The translations under genes and the position numbers were made by a program. Under the pieces are notes generated by a model that did no database searches, was not told the origin of the DNA, and saw only the letters and a list, made by a program, of their open reading frames with translations. Of a DNA stretch of 64,000 nt, positions 1 to 9,553 are shown in pieces. The DNA is from Portunus trituberculatus (lineage: Eukaryota > Arthropoda > Malacostraca > Decapoda > Portunidae): assembly GCF_017591435.1 (NCBI RefSeq), contig NC_059303.1, forward strand, positions 885,001-949,000. Reading direction: 5' to 3'. Each line of letters begins with the position of its first letter. Within the stretch, counting starts at the first letter, position 1.

Positions 1-785
1 AGTTTTATTTCCAAAACTATCTTCCCAGTTTACCTCTCCTAATAACTGACGTAACCTACCATAATTGCCTTTCTGATAGTTTGGGACTCTAGTCTTATTC
101 ACTATATTATCCCTACTGGAATTAATGATAAATCTAATTATATGATGGTCACTGTTTGCTAAAGTCTCTCCTACCTCAACTTCCTTTAAACAATGCTCAA
201 TATTTGTTAGTACTATGTCTAAAACCTTCCTCCCCCTAGTAGGTTTATCTACCATCTGCACTAAATAGTTATCCTGAAAACTTTCCATAAACTTATTTTC
301 ACTAGCATCTCCTACCATCCTCTCCCAGTTTACTGACTTAAGATTAAAATCCCTAAGATAATTGTCTGACTAGTACACCCCCTATTTATCTCATCTACCA
401 TAAGGTTGTCTACATCTGCTGACTGGTTAGGTGGTCTATAAAAAGCTCCTACTCTAATAACCTTACTTTTGTTTACTCTAACATCCAGCCATAAGGACTC
501 TACTCTGTTATCTACCTTAATACCATTAACCTGACTGGAAATGAAGGATTTTTTTACATAAATAACTACTCCTCCACCTATCCTACCAATTCTCTGGTGT
601 AAATACATAATGTATCCATCTACTTCATATTCTTTCCTATTTTCCTAAACTTTTCCTCATTTACCCATGCCTCTGTGACACATACAACATCTAAGTCCTC
701 CTCAACTATATAACTAGATAACTCGTCCTTGTTCCTAAGACTCCTGGCATTTACATAAAAACATTTAAGTCCTGCTACCTTCCTA
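1..785 (-). pseudogene. LINE-E ORF2 fragment, APE-type endonuclease domain
   Basis: Minus-strand reading gives an APE-type endonuclease from a non-LTR retrotransposon. In order it shows FYVNARSLRNKDEL with VTEAWVNEE (about 785-640), GGGVVIYVKKSF and GAFYRPPNQ (about 580-430), a DFNLKSVNWE block (about 340) and SDHHII (about 150), which are the usual catalytic blocks of this fold. The enzyme nicks target DNA to prime reverse transcription. The frame shifts near 330-370 and 610-640, so this is a pseudogene; the metal-site motif reads RDFN rather than GDFN. The RT domain would lie to the left, outside the window. The upstream ORF1 of the same element is at 940-1077 and 4846-5739, split by LINE-A1. 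The GAFYRPP block suggests a CR1/L2-type LINE. Confidence 0.8.
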
Positions 786-939
786 GATGCTGTCTCCTTA
801 TTTGGAATCCTAATCTTATTCTCTCCTATTTGCACCTGGAAATCTTTCCTAATCTTTTCACTATCTCTGTTTATCCTATCTAATTTATGTCTAACATCTT
901 TCTTCTGGAATGCATTTGCTACCTCACCCCCTACACTCC

Positions 940-1077
940 ATCCCAACTCCCCCCTCCAGACATCCACTCAGCACATCCACACCCTTCCTACTCAGATGCA
1001 CACCATCCCTAGCATATAAATCCCTTCGGCCATAGAACCTATCCCATACATCCACAAAGCTGACACCCACATCTCTT
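940..1077 (-). pseudogene. LINE-E ORF1, C-terminal end of esterase domain
   Basis: Reading leftwards from 1077 the minus strand encodes DVGVSFVDVWDRF followed by ARDGVHLSRKG. The DGVHL block is the C-terminal Asp-x-x-His catalytic block of SGNH/GDSL esterases. It completes the domain whose Ser and Asn blocks lie at 4846-5473, on the far side of LINE-A1. The two parts read through with only a few codons uncertain at the breakpoint, so this is one ORF1 split by an insertion. The stretch 786-940 links it to the endonuclease ORF. Confidence 0.7.
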
Positions 1078-1078
1078 A

Positions 1079-1955
1079 ATGGAGAAGAGCGTTTATGTGA
1101 AGAAAATTCTGGAGTTGGAAGGTAAAATTGAAAAACTGTTTGAAAAGTATGGGGGCCTGGAAACGAGTTATGACAATGTAATGAAAGAGTGCGCTGAAAT
1201 GAAGAAAGAAAATGCAGTACTGAAAGAGGAAGTTAAGCTAATAAAAGTGAATTGCGACAAATGTGGAGAATCTTTAGGAAAAGTGATGGAGAGGCAGGCT
1301 GAATGGAAAAAAAGTCAGGAAGTGGAAAGAAAGGAGGTAAATTACAAAGTTGCAAGTCTGGAAAAGGAAATCAAAGAGTCTGGGGAGAAAACTTTGGGCC
1401 TTGCTGAAATTATAGATCAATAGATCATAGAAGAGAAGATTGCTGAGAAAGTTGTGAAGGTTATTAAGTCAAATGAGACATTGGTGAGAAACTGTAGACA
1501 AAAAGAGATGTGTGGTGATATTTGGTGTGGAGGAGGATAAGACACCAAGTAAAATGGAGAGAGAAAAACATAAAAAGGTGATAAATAATATCATTAATGT
1601 GGTGCAGGAGGAGGGAAAAGACCTAGTACAAGAAATAGAGGACTTCCATAGAATTGGAAAGTTCACAGGAGAAGGTATGAGGCCAATAAGAATCAAACTT
1701 AAGTCACAAAAGGATGTAGATGAATTGATGGAGAAGTCATGGAGGCTAGCCCAGCAGGAAACAACAAGGAAGATTTGGTTGAGAAGAGATCTCAGTGAAA
1801 AGGAAAGAGAAATGTTAAATGAGTTAAGAAAGGAGGCTTTGAAAAAAAATGAAGAGAGGACAGAAGAGGAGAAGAAAGAGTTTTTCTGGAGAATCTTGGA
1901 TATGAGACTGAGGAAGTGGTTCATAACCCAGAAAAGTACAGTAAGAAAGGACTAA
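1079..1955 (+). pseudogene. LINE-A1 ORF1: coiled coil plus RRM-like domain
   Basis: ORF1 proteins of LINEs bind element RNA. Residues 1-114 (1079-1423) are Lys/Glu-rich with heptad spacing, predicted coiled coil, and hold one CDKC pair that could be half of a zinc site. The frame stops at TAG 1421 and resumes after a two-base loss near 1490. From 1512 follows VVIFGVEEDK, a GK...MRPIRIKLKS block and IWLRRDLSEKEREML, the layout of the RRM-like domain of CR1/L2/L1-type ORF1. The second frame ends at 1955. Other copies (35.9-36.4, 39.6-40.0 and 61.6-62.5 kb) show the same architecture, so the breaks are local. Confidence 0.75.
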
Positions 1956-1980
1956 AGAAACTTACGTATGAGCGGAATGT

Positions 1981-4791
1981 AATGTATTCCAACATAAATG
2001 GAGTGATATCGGGGATTCTAGAACTCAACGATTACTTGAGGGACAAGAACCCAGATATTGTGGGTCTTACTGAAACAAAACTGAGAGAGGGAGAAGACCT
2101 GATGATGGTTGGAGAAGGAAATATAATGTTTGGAAAAGAAATAGAGTAGGTAAGATGGGAGGAGGAGTGATGTTGCTGGTTAAAAAGATATAAAGGTGGA
2201 TCAAGTGAAAGAAGGTATGGGAAAGGCAGAAGTGCTAAAGATCAGAGCAGAAACTAATGAAGGAAAAAGAGGCACTACATAGTGGTGTACGTACCACCTA
2301 AGACAAATGCATGGTCAGTACAGGAATATGAAGAAATGATATGAGATACAGGAACATGTCTGGAAGAAATGTTGGGTGGCTGTGAACGAACTATAATGAT
2401 GGGAGATTTTAATTGTAAAGAGGTGTGTTGGGAGGACTGGTCAATGGAAGGATCAGAGACAACATGTGGAAATACACTATTGACACTGGCAATGGAAAAT
2501 GTGTTAACTCAGTGGGTCAAAGAAGATACTAGGTTTGGAGGAGAGGGAGCATCGTCAAGACTGGACTTGGTCTTTAGTACAGAGCCAATGGTCATTGAGG
2601 AGATGAGGGTGGAGTGCCCTTTAGCAAAGAGTGATCATGCAGTTTTGGAGTTCAAGGTGATAGATGAAGAGAAATCTAGAAGAAATGAAGAATATAAAGT
2701 GGGAAGATGGAATTATGCCAAGACAGATTTTGGAAACCTAAAGAAATTCTTTCAAGAGACAAATTGGATGAAATTCAAGAGTGCTAAGGGAGCAAATGAA
2801 AAGTGGAAGGAATTTATAAAAATATACAAAGAAGGTGAAAAAAAATTTGTACCAATAAGACAACATAGAGAAGTTGGAAAGCAGGACTGGTTTAACGATA
2901 GATGTGAAAAGGCTAGAACAAGAAAAGAGGATGCATGGAAGAGGTGGAGAAGGAAAAGACGGATTAAGCAGTGGGAAAGTTACAAAAGAGCAAGAAATGA
3001 ATATGTGTTGATTAGAAGAGAAGAAAGAAAGAAACAAGAAAAGGATATAATTGATAAATATAAAGACCAACCAAGGCTTTTTTACAGACATGTGAACAAC
3101 AACATCAAAAATAGAGAAAGTATTGAAAGTTTAGAAGTAAATGGAGTATGCAGTGAGGATCCCAGGAAATGGCAGAGGCTATGAATGGATGCTTTCGGAA
3201 GGTATTCACAAAGGAGACTGCTTTTGACAAACCACTGGTAATGGAACAGAAAGGGATTATGAAGAAGTTTCAAGTAACTGTGGAGGAGATCAAGAATATG
3301 ATGGGGAGTTTAGAAGTGAGAAAAGCTGTGGGACCTGATGGGGTATCAGGATGGATTTTAAGAGAATGCAGGGAGCAACTGGCAGAAAAAGTTTGTGAAG
3401 TAATTGATGCCTCATTAAGGGAAGGTGTAATGCCCCAAGACTGGAAAAGAGCTAACATTGTCCCAATTTATAAATGAAGTAACAAGAGAGACCCATTGAA
3501 CTATAGACCAGTGTCACTTACAAGTGTGGTAGCTAAGATGTGTGAGAGGGTGGTGAAGAATAGATGGACAGACTTCTTGGAGAATAATGACATACTTTGT
3601 GAGTGTCAATTTGGTTTTAGAAAAGGGTGTTCATGCACGACAAACCTGATATGTTACTATTCGAGGGTGATAGATGTAATACAGGAAAGAGATGGTTGGG
3701 CTGATGGAATATATCTGGATTTAAAAAAGGCCTTTGATAAGGTAGTGCACACCGGAGACTGATCTGGAAACTTGAAATGGTAGGAGGAGTGCATGGCAGT
3801 TTACTAAAATGGATGGAAGACTTTTGGTAGGAAGAGAAATGAGAACAATAATTAAGGACAGACCATCAGAATGGGGCTTGGTGGAGAGTGGAGTTCCACA
3901 GGGATCAGTGTTGGCACCAGTAATGTTTGCAGTCTACATAAATGACATGGTGGATGGGGTGTCCAGTTATGTGAGCCTATTTGCAGACGATGCAAAATTG
4001 TTAAGAAAAGTGAGATGTGACAAAGATTGCGAACTACTCCAGGAAGACTTGGACAGAATATAGAAATGGAGCTGTACATGGCAAATGGAGTTCAACACGA
4101 CAAAATGTAAAAAATTAGAGTTTGGCAAGAGTGAAAGAAGAATCAGGAGTATGTACAAGATAGGAAATGAAGACATAAAAACCAGTCATGAAGAAAAGAC
4201 CTTGGGGTGACAATTACCAATGACCTATCGCCAGAGAGACATATAAACAAAATAATTGGAGAAGTATTGAACTTATTGAGGAACATAAGAGTGGCGTTCG
4301 TATATTTAGATGAAGAAATGATGAAGAAAATAATTACTGCAATGATAAGACCAAGGCTTGAATATGCAACAATACAGTGGGCTCCAAACTTAAAGAAACA
4401 CATAAGGAAACTAGAGAAAGTACAGAGGGCTGCAACAAAAATGGTGCCTGACTTAAGAGATTTGACTTATGAAGACAGACTGAACAGAATGCAACTTCCG
4501 ACCCTGGAAAACAGAAGAGAAAGGGAGACCTGATAGCAATATACAGAGTGATGATTGGCATGGAAAAATGGATAGGGAAGATCTGTGTATGTGGAATGAA
4601 AGAATGTCGAGAGGGCATGGGAAAAACTAAAATGGCCACTTGTTGGAGAGATGTGAAAAATATAGCTTCCTCATAGAAGGGTGGAAGCATGGAATAGTTT
4701 AGACGTGGAAGTGGTCAACGCAAGGAATATTCATGATTTTAAGAAAAAGCTGGACATTAATAGATATGGAGACGGGACAACACGAGCATAG
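1981..4791 (+). pseudogene. LINE-A1 ORF2: endonuclease-reverse transcriptase
   Basis: ORF2 nicks target DNA and copies element RNA in place. Endonuclease blocks: MYSNINGVISG (1981), GLTETKL, YVPPKTNAW in other copies (here 2284), MMGDFNCKEVCWEDW (2396) and KSDHAVLEF (about 2628). Reverse transcriptase blocks: GPDGVSGWIL (3330), YRPVSLTSVV (3500), FGFRKG, YLDLKKAFDK (3712), SGVPQGSVLAP (3889) and FADDAK (3979). The C-terminal RPRLEYA and NRRER blocks follow. I take MYSNING as the start because the sister family B also begins ORF2 there. Frame breaks occur near 2130, 2270, 3475 (TGA in the RT), 3830, 4060 and 4520. The stop at 4789-4791 lies inside the 3' hairpin. Confidence 0.85.
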
Positions 4792-4845
4792 CTCTTTTTC
4801 CGTATGTTACAATTAGGTAAATACAATTAGGTAAATACATCCCTT

Positions 4846-5739
4846 TTACCCGATCATTCACACCAATGGCCCTAGACAACCATTCCCTGCTAACATACAC
4901 AAGAGGCAAGATTCCTGACACTACACACCTCCTACCACTCTCCCTTATCTTGCCTAACATTTCCTGAAATCTTGCCACTAACTCCTCCGACCCACCTGCT
5001 CTGACATCGTTCCCACCTACGTGCAAAACTACTACACCCTCCCTCTCCATCCCCCCAACTCTCTTCTGCACCTCCTCACTCACTGCCTTCACACCTGCAC
5101 CAGGCATACACACGTTCGTCCTCCTATCCCTGTCTTTCCCACAGAAAGTGCTATCTAAGTACCTAACCTGAGAGTCACCCACCACACACACCTGAAGTGT
5201 GCTAGGCACAACCCTCCTCCTCCTCTCCTCTACCCCCTTCTCTCTCCTTTCACTCACCACAACCACCTCATTCACTCCACTCTCACTCTCCCCCTCCAAC
5301 AAACCGAACCTATTTTCACACTCAACAGGTTTAGTCCTATCCTCCCTAACTGTCTCCGCTTTCCTTCCCCTCGCAACCTGCCATCTCTGCCCATCCTGAC
5401 TACTATCTTTCCCAGTCTGGCTTGCCTGCTCCCTCTTCCCCACTCTGCTCTTCCCGACAGAGGGCCAAGCCACCCTGTTGCCCTCAGAAGGTCCAACCCT
5501 CGGCCTAACACTGATCTCCTGCCTAATTTTTCCACTGCCTCCCCAAGCCTCTTAACCTCCTCTTTCAACTCAAAGATGAGAACTTTGTTCGCACTTTTCC
5601 CCTCACTTAGCTTTCTCATTTCCTCACGCAATTCTCGGTGCTCAAGAGAAAGAACTAAATTCTCGCTCTTGAGCCTACACACCATACACTCAGAAAAGTC
5701 AACGACCTTCCTGTCATGCCCACACATCTCACACCACAC
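4846..5739 (-). pseudogene. LINE-E ORF1: zinc-finger, coiled coil and SGNH esterase
   Basis: The minus-strand ORF starts MWCEMCGHDRKVVDF with two CxxC pairs at residues 3-6 and 19-22 (zinc-binding-like), then an Arg/Glu-rich coiled coil. After a frameshift near 5510 it continues through a basic linker into VCVVGDSQVRYLD, HVGGNDVRAGG and SGILP. GDSQ and GGND are blocks I and III of SGNH/GDSL esterases. Esterase-type ORF1 proteins are known in some CR1 and L2 group LINEs, where they may help with membranes or RNP handling. The domain breaks at 4846 where LINE-A1 is inserted and finishes at 940-1077. A promoterless host gene is less likely because the endonuclease ORF follows directly. Confidence 0.75.
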
Positions 5740-6188
5740 ACAACAAACTCGCCCAATCCCACCTCAACACTCTTTCACGCACTCAATCACACTCTGATAT
5801 ACGAGTACCTCAGTAGCTACTACCATACTAATTTACAATCTGTTAACTCACAAGAACACTATACGTAGCTTACAAACAAATAAAAATACTTGGTGACGGC
5901 AGGGTGGGGGAACCGCGGTGGTGGGGGGCCTAAGTGAGGTCAACTAATCCTCTTTCAAGGTCAACTTGACGGTTACAAGCCTAGTCTCCTCGCTCTACCA
6001 ATATACTTTTAACTCACAAACACTGATTCTAACCACTATTTCACTCTAATCTAACACTTGCAGTACACACTTTCACTTCACTAACACTCAACAGCACCAC
6101 GCACAGACACCAAGCACAAACACCACTCGCTAACTATAAAAACAACAGCCAAAAACGGAGCACATACACAACACGTCCATTCGCCACC
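5740..6188 (-). other. LINE-E 5' untranslated region
   Basis: No coding potential is visible. This stretch lies upstream of the LINE-E ORF1 start on the minus strand and ends where LINE-B1 begins abruptly at 6189. It carries a G-rich patch at 5893-5932 on the plus strand and CA/CT-rich sequence elsewhere. By position it should be the 5' UTR and internal promoter of LINE-E. The right boundary is inferred only from the start of LINE-B homology. Confidence 0.45.
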
Positions 6189-7944
6189 GCAGTGAATATT
6201 TTTGGCGCCAATACAGACCCCTGTGGCACTCCGCTTTCTACTGCTCTCCACTTGGACTTCATATCTTTGACTACCGTCCTTATTTCTCTCCCCCTCAAAT
6301 AATTTTCCATTCATCTCAATGTGTTTCCACCCTTCTCCTTTAATTTCCACAGTAACCTTGCATGTGGCACTTTGTCAAGTGCCTTTTTTAAATCCAAGTA
6401 ATACAATCAACCCATCCCTCTCTCTCTTGTACCCTATCAACTATTCTAGAGTAGAAACTCAATAAATTTGATACACACGACCGACCTTTTCTAAAGCCAA
6501 ATTGGCTATTTGATAATAATTTGTTGTCTTCAAGGAACTCTTTCACACATCTTACATATTACACTAGTTAGTGATACTGGTCTGTAATTTAGAGGTTCTT
6601 CCTTCCTTCCGCTCTTATATATGGGAACCACCTCAGTTCTTTTCCATTCCACTGGTACTGTTCCATTTTCTATTGAGCATTTTATGATGTTGTATATAGG
6701 ACTTGCTAGTTCTTCCCTACATTCTTTCAGTATTCTGCCTGAGACTTCATCCGGTCCCATTGCCTTTTCTTTATCCAATTCCTTCATTAATTCTTTTATT
6801 TCAAGCTTGGTTACTTTAATCTCTTCCATATAGATGGTCTCTATTACCCTGTAGTCTTTCAAATATGGATTCCTTAGTAAAGACCTCCTGGAACTTATTA
6901 TTCAACAGTTCTGCCATATTTTTTGGGTCTTCCACCATCCCATTTTCTCCTTTTAACCTTTTTATTGTTTCTTTTTGTCTTATTTTTCTGTTTATGAATC
7001 TGTAGATCAATTTCGGTTGCTCCTTGCATTTTTCGATTATGTCCTTTTCATAGATCCTCTCTTCTTCCTTCCTCACTTTAACATATTCATTTCTTGCTAT
7101 CTTGAAGTTTACCTTATTTACTGCATTTCTATTTCTCCTCCACCTTTTCCATGCTCCATCTCTTTTCTCCTTTCCCCTAGCACACTTTGCGCTAAACCAA
7201 TCTTCCCTTCTTCCTTAGGTCTATATTTCTGGACATATTCCCTGACTCCTGTTTTGTATATTTCCAAAAATAAGTTATATTTCTCTTGCACTTCCTTAGA
7301 GTTTTCTATTTCCTCCCAGTTAGCATATTTGAAATAGTTCTTAAGATTTTCAATATTAGCCTTTCTATAATTTATTCGGTCATGTCTTTATATTCTTGAT
7401 TGGTCCATGAATTTGTTTTTGGTGGCACATATGTTACAATGATTGTTAACTCTTTTTTTTTATTAATATGCATCTTAACATACAATACTTCTGCTTTTCC
7501 TTCCCCACATTCCACTTGGTTTATCACATTCTCCTTCTTTAACATTATCATGACTCCTCCTCCTCCTTTACCCACTCTGTCTCTTCTCCATACATTATAC
7601 CTATTATCCAAGTTTATTTTGATTGCCTCATTTAGTTTTGTTTCAGCCAGGCATACAGTAGATCAGGTTCTTCTTTCTTTATGTAATCTCTTAATTCTAA
7701 TTTACTTGATAAAATCCCGTCTATGTTCATATACATCATTTTTAGTCTCATGCCTTTATCACTTTAGTTAAACTTGTTCCACTTTTTCCTCATCCTTCTC
7801 TTTTATATACCATTTCCTTATCCTGTCTCCTAGAATTCTCCAAAAAAATGCCTGTTTTTCCTCTTCTGACCTTTCATTATTTTTCTCCCGTACTGCTGCC
7901 GCCAGTTCGTTGTATCTCTTCCTTTCTTCCTCATTTCTATTTTT

Positions 7945-8030
<86 letters not shown>

Positions 8031-8251
8031 TTGCAACCTTCTGTTTCTCTGAGTTTAGTTGTTCTATATAATATTTCTTCTGTTGTTGCTTGTGATTTTA
8101 GTAGTATTTTAATTGGTCTCCTTTTTCCTTCTTGATATGGTCCCATTCTGTTTATTTTTTCTACTTCCTCTTCTAAGTTCTGCCTATCTTTGTCGTTTAG
8201 ATTTCTTACTCTTTGACTGATTTCAATTCTTCTTTTTCTCTTCTTGGTTTA
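6189..8251 (-). mobile_element. LINE-B copy 1, RT to ORF1 segment (3' end lost)
   Basis: Minus-strand LINE-B sequence begins within the SGVPQGSVLAP block of the RT (6189) and runs upstream through FRKGRS, YRPVSLTSVICKMCE (6540), GPDEVSGRILKE (6750), the endonuclease (YVPPKTNSW near 7400, GGGGVMIML near 7560) and the end of ORF1 (8130). It is missing everything 3' of the RT core, apparently because LINE-E sits at the break. There are multiple stops; the RT-to-endonuclease section lacks the GDFN block. The copy continues at 14126 and 21555 beyond two LTR elements: sequence at 57937 gives the uninterrupted order. Confidence 0.85.
7948..8028. repeat. (TA)n microsatellite inside LINE-B1 ORF1
   Basis: A pure TA run of 81 bases lies in the ORF1 region of LINE-B1. 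The same place in other copies is short: an interrupted run at 57707-57717 and a 15-base run at 52236-52250. The run grew after insertion. It creates a false Tyr-Ile repeat reading frame on both strands. Confidence 0.97.
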
Positions 8252-8481
8252 TGTAGGAGTTTTAGTTTCTTGAGAGAGCTGGCAACTGCAAGCCAGGCTC
8301 AAGGACGCATTCAGTCAGGGTTGCCATTCGTACGATAATTATCGTACAAGTACGATTATTTTGCCCCAAGTACGATATACGATAGTGATTCTCATTATCG
8401 TACGTTTTGTACCATAATTTGGTGAAATTGTACGATAAAGTACGATAGTTTTGAGAAAATCACTAGAAAATAATAGTAAAC

Positions 8482-8922
8482 TGTCAACAGTCAGCTCTCC
8501 CTGCAATTGTCCCACCAGACAATAATTCAGTAATTCAGAAAATTGATGATCAGTGGAGAATTCTGCCAGCATTCAAAAATGAACTAAACATCAATGAGAC
8601 AATGCATGCTGATAAGTTTTGGGTAAACATTTTCCAGAGAGACACTAACTTTTTGGAGCTATCAGATTTTGCCCTTTCAGTACTTTGCTTACCCCACTCC
8701 AATGCAGAGTGCGAAAGAGTGTTTAGCAAAATCAATTTGTTCAAGACAAAAATCAGATGCAAGTTAAACACTGATACTGTAAATGGTGCTTTGTTGTCAG
8801 CAGAGTGTGTCAAAAGTGAAGAATCATGTGTTAAATTTACACCATCTAAAGACATGCTAAATCGGGTAAGAAACAGTAAGCTGTTATATGATAATGTACA
8901 GTTGGATGATACAACACAATAA
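8482..8922 (+). pseudogene. hAT transposase C-terminal fragment
   Basis: Open frame from 8482 to the TAA at 8920-8922. The segment LPHSNAECERVFSKIN followed by LNTDTVNGALL matches the C-terminal dimerisation region of hAT transposases, where an SNAxxERxFS core is typical. The N-terminal BED finger and the catalytic RNase-H-like part are absent, so the protein could not transpose. The reading frame is clean through this region despite its age. Whether it is made is unknown; it has no obvious promoter, and its first Met in frame is at 8602. Confidence 0.85.
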
Positions 8923-8964
8923 TATTTTAGTAGCCTAATTCTTTGTATGTACACTTAATGAAGA

Positions 8965-9050
8965 TTGAGGTGGTTTGGTCATGTGAGGAGAAGAGGAAAT
9001 GACAATATACTTAGAATAGCAGCAGAGATGGAGGTGCAGCGTATGGAATT
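8965..9050 (+). pseudogene. Short LINE reverse transcriptase C-terminal scrap
   Basis: Translation of 8965 onward gives LRWFGHVRRRGNDN followed by IAAEMEVQR. This pattern occurs near the C-terminus of RT proteins of several LINE groups. It sits downstream of the transposase stop and inside the hAT inverted repeats, so it was carried by the transposon. Too short to assign a clade. Confidence 0.55.
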
Positions 9051-9519
9051 TTATTATTATGATGATGATGATGATAATTCTTTCATTTCCATTATTTGTA
9101 TTTTCCCTAAAGTTTAAAGCATAACGCTTATAATTTTTGTTATGCTTTCTTGATTTTTTGATCTTATTTCTAAGAGAAATGTCAATGTTTAACCATAATA
9201 AATGTTCATGACTTCACTATTTTTTCAAGTTTTCACCTTATTATAATCATCAGTCTAAATGAAATTACTTTAGCATTTCAGCATGTGTAATTCTAGTAGT
9301 AAAAATACATGCGATAATTTAGGCAAAAAAAACGATATAAGTGTACGATAAATTGAAGGGAAAAACGATAATTTTGAGGAAAAAATACGATAATTCCACT
9401 AAGGAAATCTGGCAACCCTGCATTCAGTGGAGGCGGCAGTGAGACGCCGGCCAGCTTACTGTACACTTGCTGTCATTATACCCACGTCCAGCCGCTCTGT
9501 GTTTCTCTTCAATCCCACA

Positions 9520-9530
9520 TGGCGCAGTGA
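9520..9530 (+). other. gypsy-1 primer binding site
   Basis: TGGCGCAGTGA starts at the first base after the 5' LTR. Its first nine bases are complementary to the 3' end of arthropod serine tRNA (…ACTGCG plus CCA), the primer used by Drosophila 17.6 and 297. Confidence 0.75.
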
Positions 9531-9553
9531 ATAGCAGTCTTCCTACGTCCACG

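Larger units (their letters stand above)
1078..4840 (+). mobile_element. LINE-A copy 1, nearly full length, inserted in LINE-E ORF1
   Basis: Non-LTR retrotransposon of a CR1/L2-like family. It starts at the second methionine region of ORF1 (MEKSVYVKK), so it lacks roughly the first 100-150 bases present in copy 6. It runs through a coiled-coil/RRM-like ORF1, endonuclease, reverse transcriptase and C-terminal region, and ends with two AATTAGGTAAATAC units (4811-4840). It interrupts the esterase domain of minus-strand LINE-E. No clear target-site duplication is visible. The 3' flank is not a (CA)n tract, unlike most other copies here. Several stops and frameshifts make it non-functional as read. 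Confidence 0.9.
8316..9420 (+). mobile_element. hAT-family DNA transposon, internally deleted
   Basis: The 1,105-bp element has terminal inverted repeats CAGGGTTGCCA (8316) and TGGCAACCCTG (ending 9420). It is flanked by the perfect 8-bp duplication CATTCAGT (8308-8315 and 9421-9428). The 8-bp duplication and CAGGG terminus are hAT hallmarks, and the interior encodes a hAT dimerisation domain. Both ends carry many ACGATA/TATCGT motifs, probably transposase-binding subterminal repeats. Only the C-terminal end of the transposase remains, so it is non-autonomous. It also carries a small LINE scrap at 8965-9050. Confidence 0.95.
8252..9519 (+). repeat. gypsy-1 5' LTR, interrupted by hAT element
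   Basis: LTR sequence covers 8252-8315 and 9421-9519; the remainder is the hAT insertion and its duplicated target. Joined, it matches the 155-bp 3' LTR at 13971 with one substitution. LTRs carry promoter and polyadenylation signals; I could not pick out a convincing TATA box. Confidence 0.95.

Noticed and set aside
1469..1924. Hydrophobic Phe/Ser/Leu-rich minus-strand proteins opposite LINE-A and LINE-B
   Set aside because: These recur in every copy as the antisense of Lys/Glu-rich ORF1 and ORF2; they carry no motifs and are shadows.
4757..5473. Host GDSL esterase gene
   Set aside because: The frame continues past LINE-A1 into a LINE endonuclease, and the N-terminal coiled coil fits LINE ORF1.
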